From Duganella sp. Root336D2 (GTDB taxonomy: Bacteria; Pseudomonadota; Gammaproteobacteria; Burkholderiales; Burkholderiaceae_D): 64,000 bases of DNA. Position numbers and translations under genes: made by a program. Below the pieces are notes generated by a model. The model did no database searches and was not told the origin of the DNA. It saw nothing but the letters and a program-made list of their open reading frames with translations. The stretch lies in the NCBI RefSeq assembly GCF_001425005.1, contig NZ_LMDB01000002.1, forward strand, positions 186,001 through 250,000. Direction: 5' to 3'. Shown here one piece after another: positions 27,599 through 35,189 of this stretch. Position 1 is the stretch's first letter; each line of letters starts with the position of its first letter.

Positions 27599-29905
27599 GT
27601 GCAGCATCCGATTCGCTTTTATGACAAACCTGCTGGCGGGCTTGGCTCGCTGAATGGCACCGCTAAAGCACTGCGCAGCAATAGCGCGTTGCCGGCGTTG
27701 AGGGTTTTGCCCCAGCTGAACCAGCCGGGCGGGGTGGATTGCCCGGGTTGCGCTTATCCCGATTCGCCTAAGGATAAGGCTGTCGATTTCTGCGAGCAGG
27801 GCGCTTGGGCGATTGCGCATGAGTCGACGGCGCGCCGCGCTACGCCGGAGTTCTTCGCGGCCAATCCGCTGGCGGCGCTGCGTACCCGCGCCGAGTGGGA
27901 GCTGGAAGGCTTCGGCCGCCTGACGGCGCCGATGCTCTACGACGGTGCCAGCGATACCTATCGCGAGATCGAGTGGGAAGCGGCCTTCAAACTGGCGGCC
28001 GGCGCGCTGCGTGCTTTGGATGCTCCTGGCCGCGCGGTGTTCTATGCCTCCGGCCGCAGCAGCAACGAGGCGGCTTTCCCCTACCAGCTGTTTGCGCGCG
28101 CCTTCGGCACCAACAACATGCCGGATTCGTCGAACTATTGCCACGAGTCGTCCGGCATGGCGCTGGGAACTACGCTGGGCGTGGGCAAGTCGACCGTGAC
28201 GCGCGAGGATTTCGAACACGCGGAGGCCATCTTCGTATTCGGCCAGAACCCTGCCACCAACCATCCGCGCATGCTGGGCGACCTGCGCGAGGCGTCGCTG
28301 CGCGGCTGCCGCATTGCCGCCTTTAACCCGATGCTGGAGCCGGGCTTGCGCGGTTTCGCCGATCCGCAATCGCTGGTCGAGACCCTGACCGGCCGCGGTA
28401 CGCGCATCGCGAGCGAGTATTTCCAGGTGCGCGTGGGCGGCGACCTGGCCGCTATCACCGGCATGTGCAAGGCGGTGCTGGAAGCGGAGGAGGCGGGCGG
28501 CAAGGTGCTGGACCGCGACTTCATCGCGCGCCATACCACCGGCTTCGAGGATTTCGCTGCTGCCGTGCAAGCGCAGTCGTGGCAGCAGGTCGAGCAGGAT
28601 AGCGGCCTGTCGCGCGAGCAGATTGAAAAAGCGGCGGCGATCTATATCGCTTCCAGGGCCACCATTGCTACCTGGTGCATGGGCCTGACCCAGCACGAGT
28701 ACGCGATCGAGACCATCCAGATGCTGGTCAACCTGATGCTCTTGCGCGGCAATGTCGGCAAACCGGGCGCGGGATTGATGCCGGTGCGCGGCCACTCGAA
28801 CGTGCAGGGCGACCGCACGGTGGGCGTGACCAACCGGCCGAAGAAGGAGTGGCTGGAAGGACTGGAGCGCGTGTTCGGCTTCACGCCGCCGGCGCAGAAC
28901 GGGCTCGATGCGGTGGCGGCCATCAACGGCATCATGGATGGTTCGGTGCATGCCTTCCTTGGGCTGGGCGGCAATTTTGCGGTGGCCGGGCCGGATACCC
29001 CGCGCGTCCTGCAGGCGATGCAAGGCCTGCAGCTGACGGTGCACATTGCAACCAAACTGAATCGCACCCACCTGCATCCAGGCCGGGTCGGCCTGCTGCT
29101 GCCTTGCCTGAGCCGTACCGAGCGCGATGAGCAGGAGGGCGGCCGCCAGTTCGTCAGCGTGGAAGATACGGCCAGCATGGTGCATGCTTCGGCGGGGCGC
29201 AGCGATCCGGCCAGCGCCAAGCTGCGCTCGGAGCCGCATATCGTGACCGAACTGGCGCGCCACACGCTGGGCGGTGCTGCGGCGATACCCGGCATCGACT
29301 GGCAAGCCATGGGACGCGACTACAGCGTTACGCGCGCGCTGATCGAGCAGGTCGCCAGTACTTCCGTGGCGGGATTCGAGAAATACAACGACCGCATCGC
29401 GCAGCCGCGCGGCTTCCACCTGCCGAACAGCGCGCGCAACCGGGACTGGAAGACTGCCAGCGGCAAGGCGCAATTCAGCGCCATCGCGCTGCCGCAGGAC
29501 ACCATCATGGGCCGCGCCCGCGCTGCCTTCGGCGACGATGTCCTGTGCCTGGCCACCGTGCGTGCGCACCGCCAGTACAACACCACCGTTTACCGCGACA
29601 CCACGGGCGAGGTGGACCGCTATCGCGGCGTGCACCACACGCGCAAGGTGCTGTTCATTTCTGCGGGAACCATGGCGCGCCTCGGCCTGCGCGGCGGGCA
29701 ACTGGTCGACGTGCATGCGGCCGCACCGGACGGCATTGCGCGCAAATGCGCCGGCTACCAGTTGGTGCAGTACGACGTGCCGGATGGCGATGTGTTCGGC
29801 TATTTTCCGGAACTGACGCCGCTGATCTCGCCGGCGCTGGTGGCGCGCGGTTCGGCCACGCCCGCCTTCAAGGAAGTGCCGGTGCTGCTCAAGCCCGCGG
29901 AATAA
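27599..29905 (+). CDS. FdhF/YdeP-family molybdopterin oxidoreductase
   Basis: About 768 residues. YdeP-type N-terminal cysteine motif (GVDCPGCAYPD, then FCEQGAW), molybdopterin domains (VFGQNPATNHPRM; PGAGLMPVRGHSNVQGDRTVG) and a C-terminal dinucleotide-binding domain. This family resembles formate dehydrogenase H but its substrate is generally unknown; no signal peptide, so cytoplasmic. GTG 27599 has GGAG 6 bp upstream; TTG 27575 is less likely. Overlaps the convergent kinase gene by 17 bp. Confidence 0.88.
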   Translation: MQHPIRFYDKPAGGLGSLNGTAKALRSNSALPALRVLPQLNQPGGVDCPGCAYPDSPKDKAVDFCEQGAWAIAHESTARRATPEFFAANPLAALRTRAEWELEGFGRLTAPMLYDGASDTYREIEWEAAFKLAAGALRALDAPGRAVFYASGRSSNEAAFPYQLFARAFGTNNMPDSSNYCHESSGMALGTTLGVGKSTVTREDFEHAEAIFVFGQNPATNHPRMLGDLREASLRGCRIAAFNPMLEPGLRGFADPQSLVETLTGRGTRIASEYFQVRVGGDLAAITGMCKAVLEAEEAGGKVLDRDFIARHTTGFEDFAAAVQAQSWQQVEQDSGLSREQIEKAAAIYIASRATIATWCMGLTQHEYAIETIQMLVNLMLLRGNVGKPGAGLMPVRGHSNVQGDRTVGVTNRPKKEWLEGLERVFGFTPPAQNGLDAVAAINGIMDGSVHAFLGLGGNFAVAGPDTPRVLQAMQGLQLTVHIATKLNRTHLHPGRVGLLLPCLSRTERDEQEGGRQFVSVEDTASMVHASAGRSDPASAKLRSEPHIVTELARHTLGGAAAIPGIDWQAMGRDYSVTRALIEQVASTSVAGFEKYNDRIAQPRGFHLPNSARNRDWKTASGKAQFSAIALPQDTIMGRARAAFGDDVLCLATVRAHRQYNTTVYRDTTGEVDRYRGVHHTRKVLFISAGTMARLGLRGGQLVDVHAAAPDGIARKCAGYQLVQYDVPDGDVFGYFPELTPLISPALVARGSATPAFKEVPVLLKPAE

Positions 29906-31505
29906 TCGGTTCTTCGTGGTGCATCGGCGCATCCAGCGGGATGGTGATGCGGAATGTGGTGCCCACGCCCGGCATGCTGTCGACGTGGATCTTGCCGCCC
30001 AGGATGGTGGTGACGATGTTGTGCACGATGTTCAGCCCCAGTCCTGAACTGCCTTCGCTCATGCGGGTGGTAAAGAAGGGGTCGAAGATGCGATTGAGGT
30101 GGCTGGTGGCGATGCCGGCGCCGTCGTCGCTGATGATGATGTCGGCATGGTCGCCGCTTGGAACCGGCACCGTGATCGACAGCCGGCCGTGGTCGCGCTG
30201 GTGGAAGCCGTGCATGATGGCATTGTTGACCAGGGCAGCCAGCACCTGGCCCAGCGGGCCGGGGTAGCTGTCCATTGCCACCAGCGAAGCCACATCCACC
30301 GCAAATTCGTAGGGCGTTTTGCGCAGTACCGGCGACAGGGTGTTCATGTTTTCCTGGATCACGGCGCCCAGGTCGAATTTGCGGCGCTGCGAGCTGGCGC
30401 GGTCCACCGCGACCTGCTTGAAGCTCGATACCAGGTTGGCAGCGCGTTCGATATTGCGCGTCAGGAGCACGCCGATGCCGTCGGCTTCCTCGAGAAACTG
30501 CTGCATGTCTGAGCGGCGCAGGCCTCCTTCGAAACGCTGGCCCAGCGCGTGGATCTTGTCGTGCATGGTGCTGGCGGCCACCATGCTGTTGCCTATCGGC
30601 GTATTCAGTTCATGGGCGATGCCGGCCACCATCGATCCGAGCGCCGCCAGGCGTTCGCTGCGCGCCAGTTCATCCTGCGCATGCCGGGCGGCCTCGGTGC
30701 GTTCGGCCACGCGCCGTTCCAACGACTCGTTGAGGACGGCCAGCTCCTCGTACAGCACGGCTCTTTCCGACAGGCCGGCCAGGATGTTCTCCCGCATTTC
30801 GTTGATCTTGTTGGCCAGCAGGTCGAGCTCCGTATTGCCGCCATGTTTCAGTTGCAGCGGCGTGCTGCCAAGGTTATCGATGTTCATGTGGCCCACGTAG
30901 TCGCTCAGTTGCTGCAGCGGCTTGCCCAGCCAGTGCCGCACTACCAGCACGAAGATGAACCACAGCGCCATGGTCTTGATCACGGAGTTCACCAGGATCA
31001 GGAAGAAACCATATTCGACCTGGCTCAGGATGATGCGCCGGTTGGAGTAGACGGTCCATTTGCCGATTTCCTGCGGCGTGCCGTTTTCCAGCTTGTACGA
31101 AATCGGGAATTCGCGGCTGAAGATCTGGCCGAACAGGCCATCGTCGCGCTGCGGCGACGCCAGGCGGCCGTCGGGCTGGGCCTGCATATGCTTGCCGCTT
31201 TCGTCGAGCACGGTGCCGACCGCGCGTACCAGTTTGCCCTGGTCGTCGACCACCTTGATGCCGACCACGATCGGCAGTTCCTTCATGCCGGCCAGGATGC
31301 CGCGCATGATGTCGTCGTTGAAGCGCCACATGGCGTCGGCGATGCCGGGCCCGAAGGTGTGCTGCATCGCCTCGATCTCGCTCTCGACGCGGCTGCGCGT
31401 GTGTTTGTACTCCGCGGTGAGCTGGATAACGGTCACCACTACCGTCACGATGAAGTAGCAGCCAAAGATAATGCGCAGCAGGCGCGCGGCGATCGAGCGG
31501 GTCAT
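29889..31505 (-). CDS. Membrane sensor histidine kinase
   Basis: 538 residues. Membrane segments near 8-30 and 172-203 enclose a periplasmic sensor region; a coiled-coil (NESLERRVAERTEAARHAQDELARSE-like) leads to the phospho-acceptor H298 in VAGIAHELNTP and an HATPase domain (NNAIMHGF; DDGAGI; GLGLNIVHNIV). No response regulator is adjacent. Its ATG overlaps the stop of a periplasmic binding-protein gene, suggesting the binding protein feeds the sensor. Confidence 0.93.
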   Translation of the reverse strand: MTRSIAARLLRIIFGCYFIVTVVVTVIQLTAEYKHTRSRVESEIEAMQHTFGPGIADAMWRFNDDIMRGILAGMKELPIVVGIKVVDDQGKLVRAVGTVLDESGKHMQAQPDGRLASPQRDDGLFGQIFSREFPISYKLENGTPQEIGKWTVYSNRRIILSQVEYGFFLILVNSVIKTMALWFIFVLVVRHWLGKPLQQLSDYVGHMNIDNLGSTPLQLKHGGNTELDLLANKINEMRENILAGLSERAVLYEELAVLNESLERRVAERTEAARHAQDELARSERLAALGSMVAGIAHELNTPIGNSMVAASTMHDKIHALGQRFEGGLRRSDMQQFLEEADGIGVLLTRNIERAANLVSSFKQVAVDRASSQRRKFDLGAVIQENMNTLSPVLRKTPYEFAVDVASLVAMDSYPGPLGQVLAALVNNAIMHGFHQRDHGRLSITVPVPSGDHADIIISDDGAGIATSHLNRIFDPFFTTRMSEGSSGLGLNIVHNIVTTILGGKIHVDSMPGVGTTFRITIPLDAPMHHEEPIIPRA

Positions 31506-32251
31506 TTGAACCAGCGCTCCTCGATTTGCTTGTAACGGGGCGAATTGCGCAGCTTGTCGTAGCCCTCGTTAAAGCGTGCCAGCATTTCCCTGCTGTCCGG
31601 CGCGCTCTTGCTGAAGGCGATGAACAGGTCGGGCGTAGCGACGGTCCCCACCAGGGTGAAGCGGCCGGCGAATTCATCGGCCTTGCTGCGGAACAGGGCC
31701 TGCGCAATGCGTTGTTCGGCCGCCATGTACTCAATGCGGCCGGCCATCAGCATGCGGAATCCATACTCGTTCTTGTCCACCACGCGGCGCCGGATGCGGG
31801 TATTGACGTCGAATTCCTCGCCGTATTCGTAGTCGCGCTGGACGCCGACCGTGTGTCCTTCCAGGTCTTTGGCGCGCAGTCCTCGCTGGCGGGAGCCGGC
31901 GCGCGCGTAGACATTCATGCGGGTGGAAAAAAGGGGCAGCCGGGGCCACAGGTACAGGGGCTTGACCAGGCTGTTCGGGACTGCGTCGAAGCATGCCGTC
32001 AGTTGGCCGGTACGCGTTTCAGCCATGCAGCGCGAATAGGGCAAGGCCCGGAATTCAGCTTTGACGCCGGCCAGGGCAAAGGCTTCGCGCACCACGTCGA
32101 CGGCAAATCCTTGCGGATGCTGCTGCAGGGCCGAGGAGTAGGGCGCCCAATCGTCTTCCGCGCCGATGACAACCGCAGAAGCGGCGCACGCCTGCCGTGC
32201 ATAAATTGCAAGTATGACGCTGCAACATGTGACCAGGAAGGCACGGTTCAT
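31502..32251 (-). CDS. Periplasmic solute-binding protein, family 3-like
   Basis: 249 residues, signal peptide ending ACAAS. Family-3 pattern (VIGAEDDWAPYS; GFAVDVVREAFALAGVKAEFRALPYSR; ends RYKQIEERWFK). No permease or ATPase gene is nearby; the 4-bp overlap with the histidine kinase points to a signalling rather than transport role (inference). Ligand unknown. Confidence 0.87.
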   Translation of the reverse strand: MNRAFLVTCCSVILAIYARQACAASAVVIGAEDDWAPYSSALQQHPQGFAVDVVREAFALAGVKAEFRALPYSRCMAETRTGQLTACFDAVPNSLVKPLYLWPRLPLFSTRMNVYARAGSRQRGLRAKDLEGHTVGVQRDYEYGEEFDVNTRIRRRVVDKNEYGFRMLMAGRIEYMAAEQRIAQALFRSKADEFAGRFTLVGTVATPDLFIAFSKSAPDSREMLARFNEGYDKLRNSPRYKQIEERWFK

Positions 32252-32443
32252 GACGATTCACGCCGTAGGGGAGACGGGCTGCATCCCGGCAAGTATAAAC
32301 TTTGCCATCACTTGCGTTTAACTATTTGAAACGCTTGTTGTACCGGAACCATAAGGATTTATTGCAAAACTGTAATACAGGTTAAGGAAATTTCATCGTA
32401 CAATGTGAAGTTTTTTCAATATTAGAAAGTAAGCAGGATTGCC

Positions 32444-32710
32444 GTGTCGACAGTTGTAAACTACTTCCAGGCCCGCCACGGGGCCGAGTTCTCCATTGCT
32501 GGTTTCTCCCTCTCCCTGACCCTGTCCGAAGTCGCGCCAACGGCCAATCCGCAGGCTTTTTCGCTGACTTTCCAAGGCCCGGCCGAGCCCCAACTGACGC
32601 AACAGACCGTGGTGCTGGAGCGCGCGGGCGACGATGCCCTGGCCATATTCATGGTGCCGGCGAGCCGCAATAGTTCCGGTGTGCAATATCACGCCGTATT
32701 TAACAATTAA
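32444..32710 (+). CDS. Small DUF6916-like protein
   Basis: 88 residues, GTG start with AGGA 5 bp upstream. ARHGAEFSIAG... at the start, QAFSLTFQGP in the middle and VQYHAVFNN at the end fit what I know of DUF6916, small proteins often found beside tail-collar genes. No signal peptide. First gene of the collar/adhesin run; function unknown. A related, exported copy seems to lie at 34770. Confidence 0.6.
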   Translation: MSTVVNYFQARHGAEFSIAGFSLSLTLSEVAPTANPQAFSLTFQGPAEPQLTQQTVVLERAGDDALAIFMVPASRNSSGVQYHAVFNN

Positions 32711-32724
32711 CCCCAGGAGTTTTG

Positions 32725-33231
32725 ATGGCAGATCCATACCTGAGCGAAATCAAGCTCGCCGCCTTCACGTTTGCGCCCAAAGGCTGGGCATTATGCGATG
32801 GACAGTTGTTGCAGATTAATCAAAACCAGGCTTTGTTCTCCCTGCTGGGTACCACCTACGGCGGCGACGGCAGGACCACCTTTGCACTGCCGGACCTGCG
32901 CGGCCGCATGCCGGTGCATGAGGGGGACGGCATCGTCCGCGGCCAGGCCGGCGGCGAGTTTGAACACACCTTGACCCTGGCCGAGCTGCCAACCCACAAC
33001 CACCGCTTGAACGGCAGCACGGCCATGGCCAGCAGCAGCGACCCGAATGGCGCGCTGCTGGCGCGCAAAGGCCGCCTGAGCGCCGATATCTTCAACGGCA
33101 GCTCCGATGTCAGCCTGGTGCCGGCGACGGTAGCGGGCAGCGGCGGATCGCAGCAGCACCAGAATACGCAACCCTATCTGGCGCTGAATTTCATCATCGC
33201 GCTGCAGGGCATTTTCCCCTCATCCAATTAA
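32725..33231 (+). CDS. Tail-collar domain protein 1 (microcystin-dependent-protein type)
   Basis: 168 residues. Collar pattern: WALCDGQLLQI, LFSLLGTTYGGDGRTTFALPDLRGR, then a Gly/Ser-rich centre and C-terminal QPYLALNFIIALQGIFP. The domain is named from phage tail fibres but also occurs in chromosomal MDP proteins. CCAGGAG precedes ATG 32725. No signal peptide. First of three tandem copies. Confidence 0.9.
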   Translation: MADPYLSEIKLAAFTFAPKGWALCDGQLLQINQNQALFSLLGTTYGGDGRTTFALPDLRGRMPVHEGDGIVRGQAGGEFEHTLTLAELPTHNHRLNGSTAMASSSDPNGALLARKGRLSADIFNGSSDVSLVPATVAGSGGSQQHQNTQPYLALNFIIALQGIFPSSN

Positions 33232-33244
33232 GCGGAGGCAGACC

Positions 33245-33772
33245 ATGTCTACACCTTATGTCGGCGAAATTCGCCTTTTTGCCGGCACTTTCGCGCCGGT
33301 CGGCTGGTCCTTCTGCGACGGCCAGCTGATGCCGATTTCCGAATACGAGACGCTGTTCCAGCTGATCGGCACCACCTATGGCGGCGACGGCCAGAGCACT
33401 TTTGCCCTGCCTGACATGCGCGGCCGGGTGCCGGTGCACCAAGGCACCCAGGCTGGCCGCACCCTGAAGCTTGGGGAGGCGGGAGGTGCCGAAGCAGTGA
33501 CGCTGACGGTGCAACAGATCCCGAGCCATGCGCACACCATCGGCGCCAGTACGGCGCGCGGCAGCGGCGCCTTCACCAATTTCACCGGCTTCCCGGCCGC
33601 GACGGTAAATCCCGGTTCGGCCATTTACGGACGCTCCGACAACGGCGTGCAGGCCATGGCCGCCAATGCCATCGCCACTACGGGCAGTTCGCAGCCGCAC
33701 GACAATATGGCGCCATTCCTCGGCGTTAATTTCATTATCTCGATGTTCGGGATTGTCCCGAGCCAGACCTGA
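33245..33772 (+). CDS. Tail-collar domain protein 2
   Basis: 175 residues with WSFCDGQLMPI, LFQLIGTTYGGDGQSTFALPDMRGR and C-terminal MAPFLGVNFIISMFGIVP. Starts 13 bp after copy 1, with GCGGAG upstream. The middle part differs strongly from copies 1 and 3, so these are diverged paralogues rather than recent duplicates. Confidence 0.9.
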   Translation: MSTPYVGEIRLFAGTFAPVGWSFCDGQLMPISEYETLFQLIGTTYGGDGQSTFALPDMRGRVPVHQGTQAGRTLKLGEAGGAEAVTLTVQQIPSHAHTIGASTARGSGAFTNFTGFPAATVNPGSAIYGRSDNGVQAMAANAIATTGSSQPHDNMAPFLGVNFIISMFGIVPSQT

Positions 33773-33782
33773 GGAGATTCCG

Positions 33783-34310
33783 ATGAGTTCAATATTTGTA
33801 GCGGAAATCCGCATGTTCCCGAGCTTTGTCGTACCGACGGGCTGGGCCAGGTGCGACGGCCAGATCCTGTCCATCTCGCAGAACACGGCACTGTTCTCCC
33901 TGTTGGGCACGACCTACGGCGGCGACGGCAAGAGCACCTTCGCCTTGCCCGATTTGAACGGCCGCACACCGCTGCAGCCAGGCGAGGGGCCAGGCCTGTC
34001 GCTGCGCAACCTTGGCGAAAGCGGTGGCAGCAGCAACGTCACTTTGCTGGAAACTGAAGTGCCGGCCCATAGCCATGCCCTGCAGGCGACCACCGTACCG
34101 GCCGACCAGCTGAGCCCCGGGCCTTCGAGCGGCTTTGCCAGATCGGCGGTGACGAACCAGGTGTACAGCAAGACTACCAGTGGCGTGCAGCCGATGCGTG
34201 CCGACCTGCTGAGCACGGCCGGCAGCAGCCAGCCGCACAACAATCGGCAGCCCTACCTGGGACTGATGTTCTGCATCTCGCTGCAGGGCGTGTTTCCGCA
34301 GCGCCCCTGA
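33783..34310 (+). CDS. Tail-collar domain protein 3
   Basis: 175 residues with WARCDGQILSI, LFSLLGTTYGGDGKSTFALPDLNGR and C-terminal RQPYLGLMFCISLQGVFP. GAGGAG precedes ATG 33783; an upstream in-frame extension to 33666 lies inside copy 2 and is not supported. Its stop overlaps the next start (TGATG). Confidence 0.9.
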   Translation: MSSIFVAEIRMFPSFVVPTGWARCDGQILSISQNTALFSLLGTTYGGDGKSTFALPDLNGRTPLQPGEGPGLSLRNLGESGGSSNVTLLETEVPAHSHALQATTVPADQLSPGPSSGFARSAVTNQVYSKTTSGVQPMRADLLSTAGSSQPHNNRQPYLGLMFCISLQGVFPQRP

Positions 34311-34777
34311 TGAACGCGGCATTGCGCAGCGAGACCGGCAACGACCGTGAATTCCTGCGCCGCCTGTTCGGCGAAGTGCGCGCACGCGAACTGACAGGCC
34401 TGGCGCAGCCGATGTTGCGGCAGTTGCTCGACATGCAGTTCGCGGGGCAGCAGCAGTCTTACCGGCAGGCGTATCCCGGCGCTCGCTTCGACATCATTGA
34501 AGTCGAAGGCGCGCCGGCCGGGCGGCTGGTGCTGGCGCAATCCAGCGAAGCGTTGCTGCTGGTCGATATTGCGCTGCTGCCTGCTTGCTGCGGGCAGGGC
34601 ATCGGCAGCGCGCTGCTGCGCGGCCTGCAGCGGCAAGCCGCCGCTGGCGGCCTGCCGCTGCGCTTACATGTAGCACTGAATAATCCGGCCGAGGCGCTGT
34701 ATAGGCGCCTCGGCTTCAAAGAAACCGGGATGTCCGGCATGCACCGGACCATGGAATGGGAGAACGACAATGACTGA
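34310..34777 (+). CDS. GNAT-family N-acetyltransferase
   Basis: 155 residues. Acetyl-CoA loop motif LPACCGQGIGSALLRGLQ (Q/R-x-x-G-x-G/A) and C-terminal ALYRRLGFKETG are typical of GNAT enzymes. Substrate unknown. Overlaps collar 3 by 1 bp and the next gene by 8 bp, so it belongs to the same transcript and may modify a cluster product (inference). Confidence 0.88.
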   Translation: MNAALRSETGNDREFLRRLFGEVRARELTGLAQPMLRQLLDMQFAGQQQSYRQAYPGARFDIIEVEGAPAGRLVLAQSSEALLLVDIALLPACCGQGIGSALLRGLQRQAAAGGLPLRLHVALNNPAEALYRRLGFKETGMSGMHRTMEWENDND

Positions 34778-35180
34778 TCGAGTGACTTCGCGACGCACCC
34801 TGCTGAAGGCGGGTGGCGGTTCGCTGCTGGTGGCCGGCCTGGGCCTGGGGGCGCCTGCCGTACGCGCCGCGGAAAGCGGTTTTGCCTGGAGCCGCGCTGC
34901 GGCGGAGGCCCTGGTGGGCCGGCAGTTCTGGCTGAACCACCCGGAACACCGCGCGCTGCAAATCACCGTGGAAGCGGTTGAAACGTCCAGGATCGCGCCG
35001 GAAGGCGCAGAAGCCAGGCAATTTTCGGTGGTGTTTTCCGCCGCCGCCCTGCCAGCCATCAAGGCCGGCAGCTACGAAATCGAAAATGAGGCGACGGGCC
35101 GCCAGTTGGTGTTCCTGCAGCCAGCTGCGCGCCAGGGCGCCCGCATGACGCTGCGCGCCGACTTCAACCTGCACGCCTAA
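34770..35180 (+). CDS. Tat-exported DUF6916-like protein
   Basis: 136 residues. Twin-arginine signal TSRRTLLKAGGGSLLVAGLG and cleavage near VRAAE, then a domain with LVGRQFWLN, LQITVEAV, RQFSVVFSA and RQLVFLQPAA, in the same order as the 88-residue protein at 32444. I infer a second, exported DUF6916-like domain. Next gene starts 9 bp downstream. Function unknown. Confidence 0.55.
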   Translation: MTDRVTSRRTLLKAGGGSLLVAGLGLGAPAVRAAESGFAWSRAAAEALVGRQFWLNHPEHRALQITVEAVETSRIAPEGAEARQFSVVFSAAALPAIKAGSYEIENEATGRQLVFLQPAARQGARMTLRADFNLHA

Positions 35181-35189
35181 GGAAACACA

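Noticed and set aside
27554..29932. 792-codon minus-strand frame
   Set aside because: Mirror of the FdhF/YdeP gene, which has clear family motifs on the plus strand.
32725..34310. Prophage call based on tail-collar domains
   Set aside because: No integrase, terminase, capsid, tail tube or lysis genes are nearby and the neighbours are adhesin genes.
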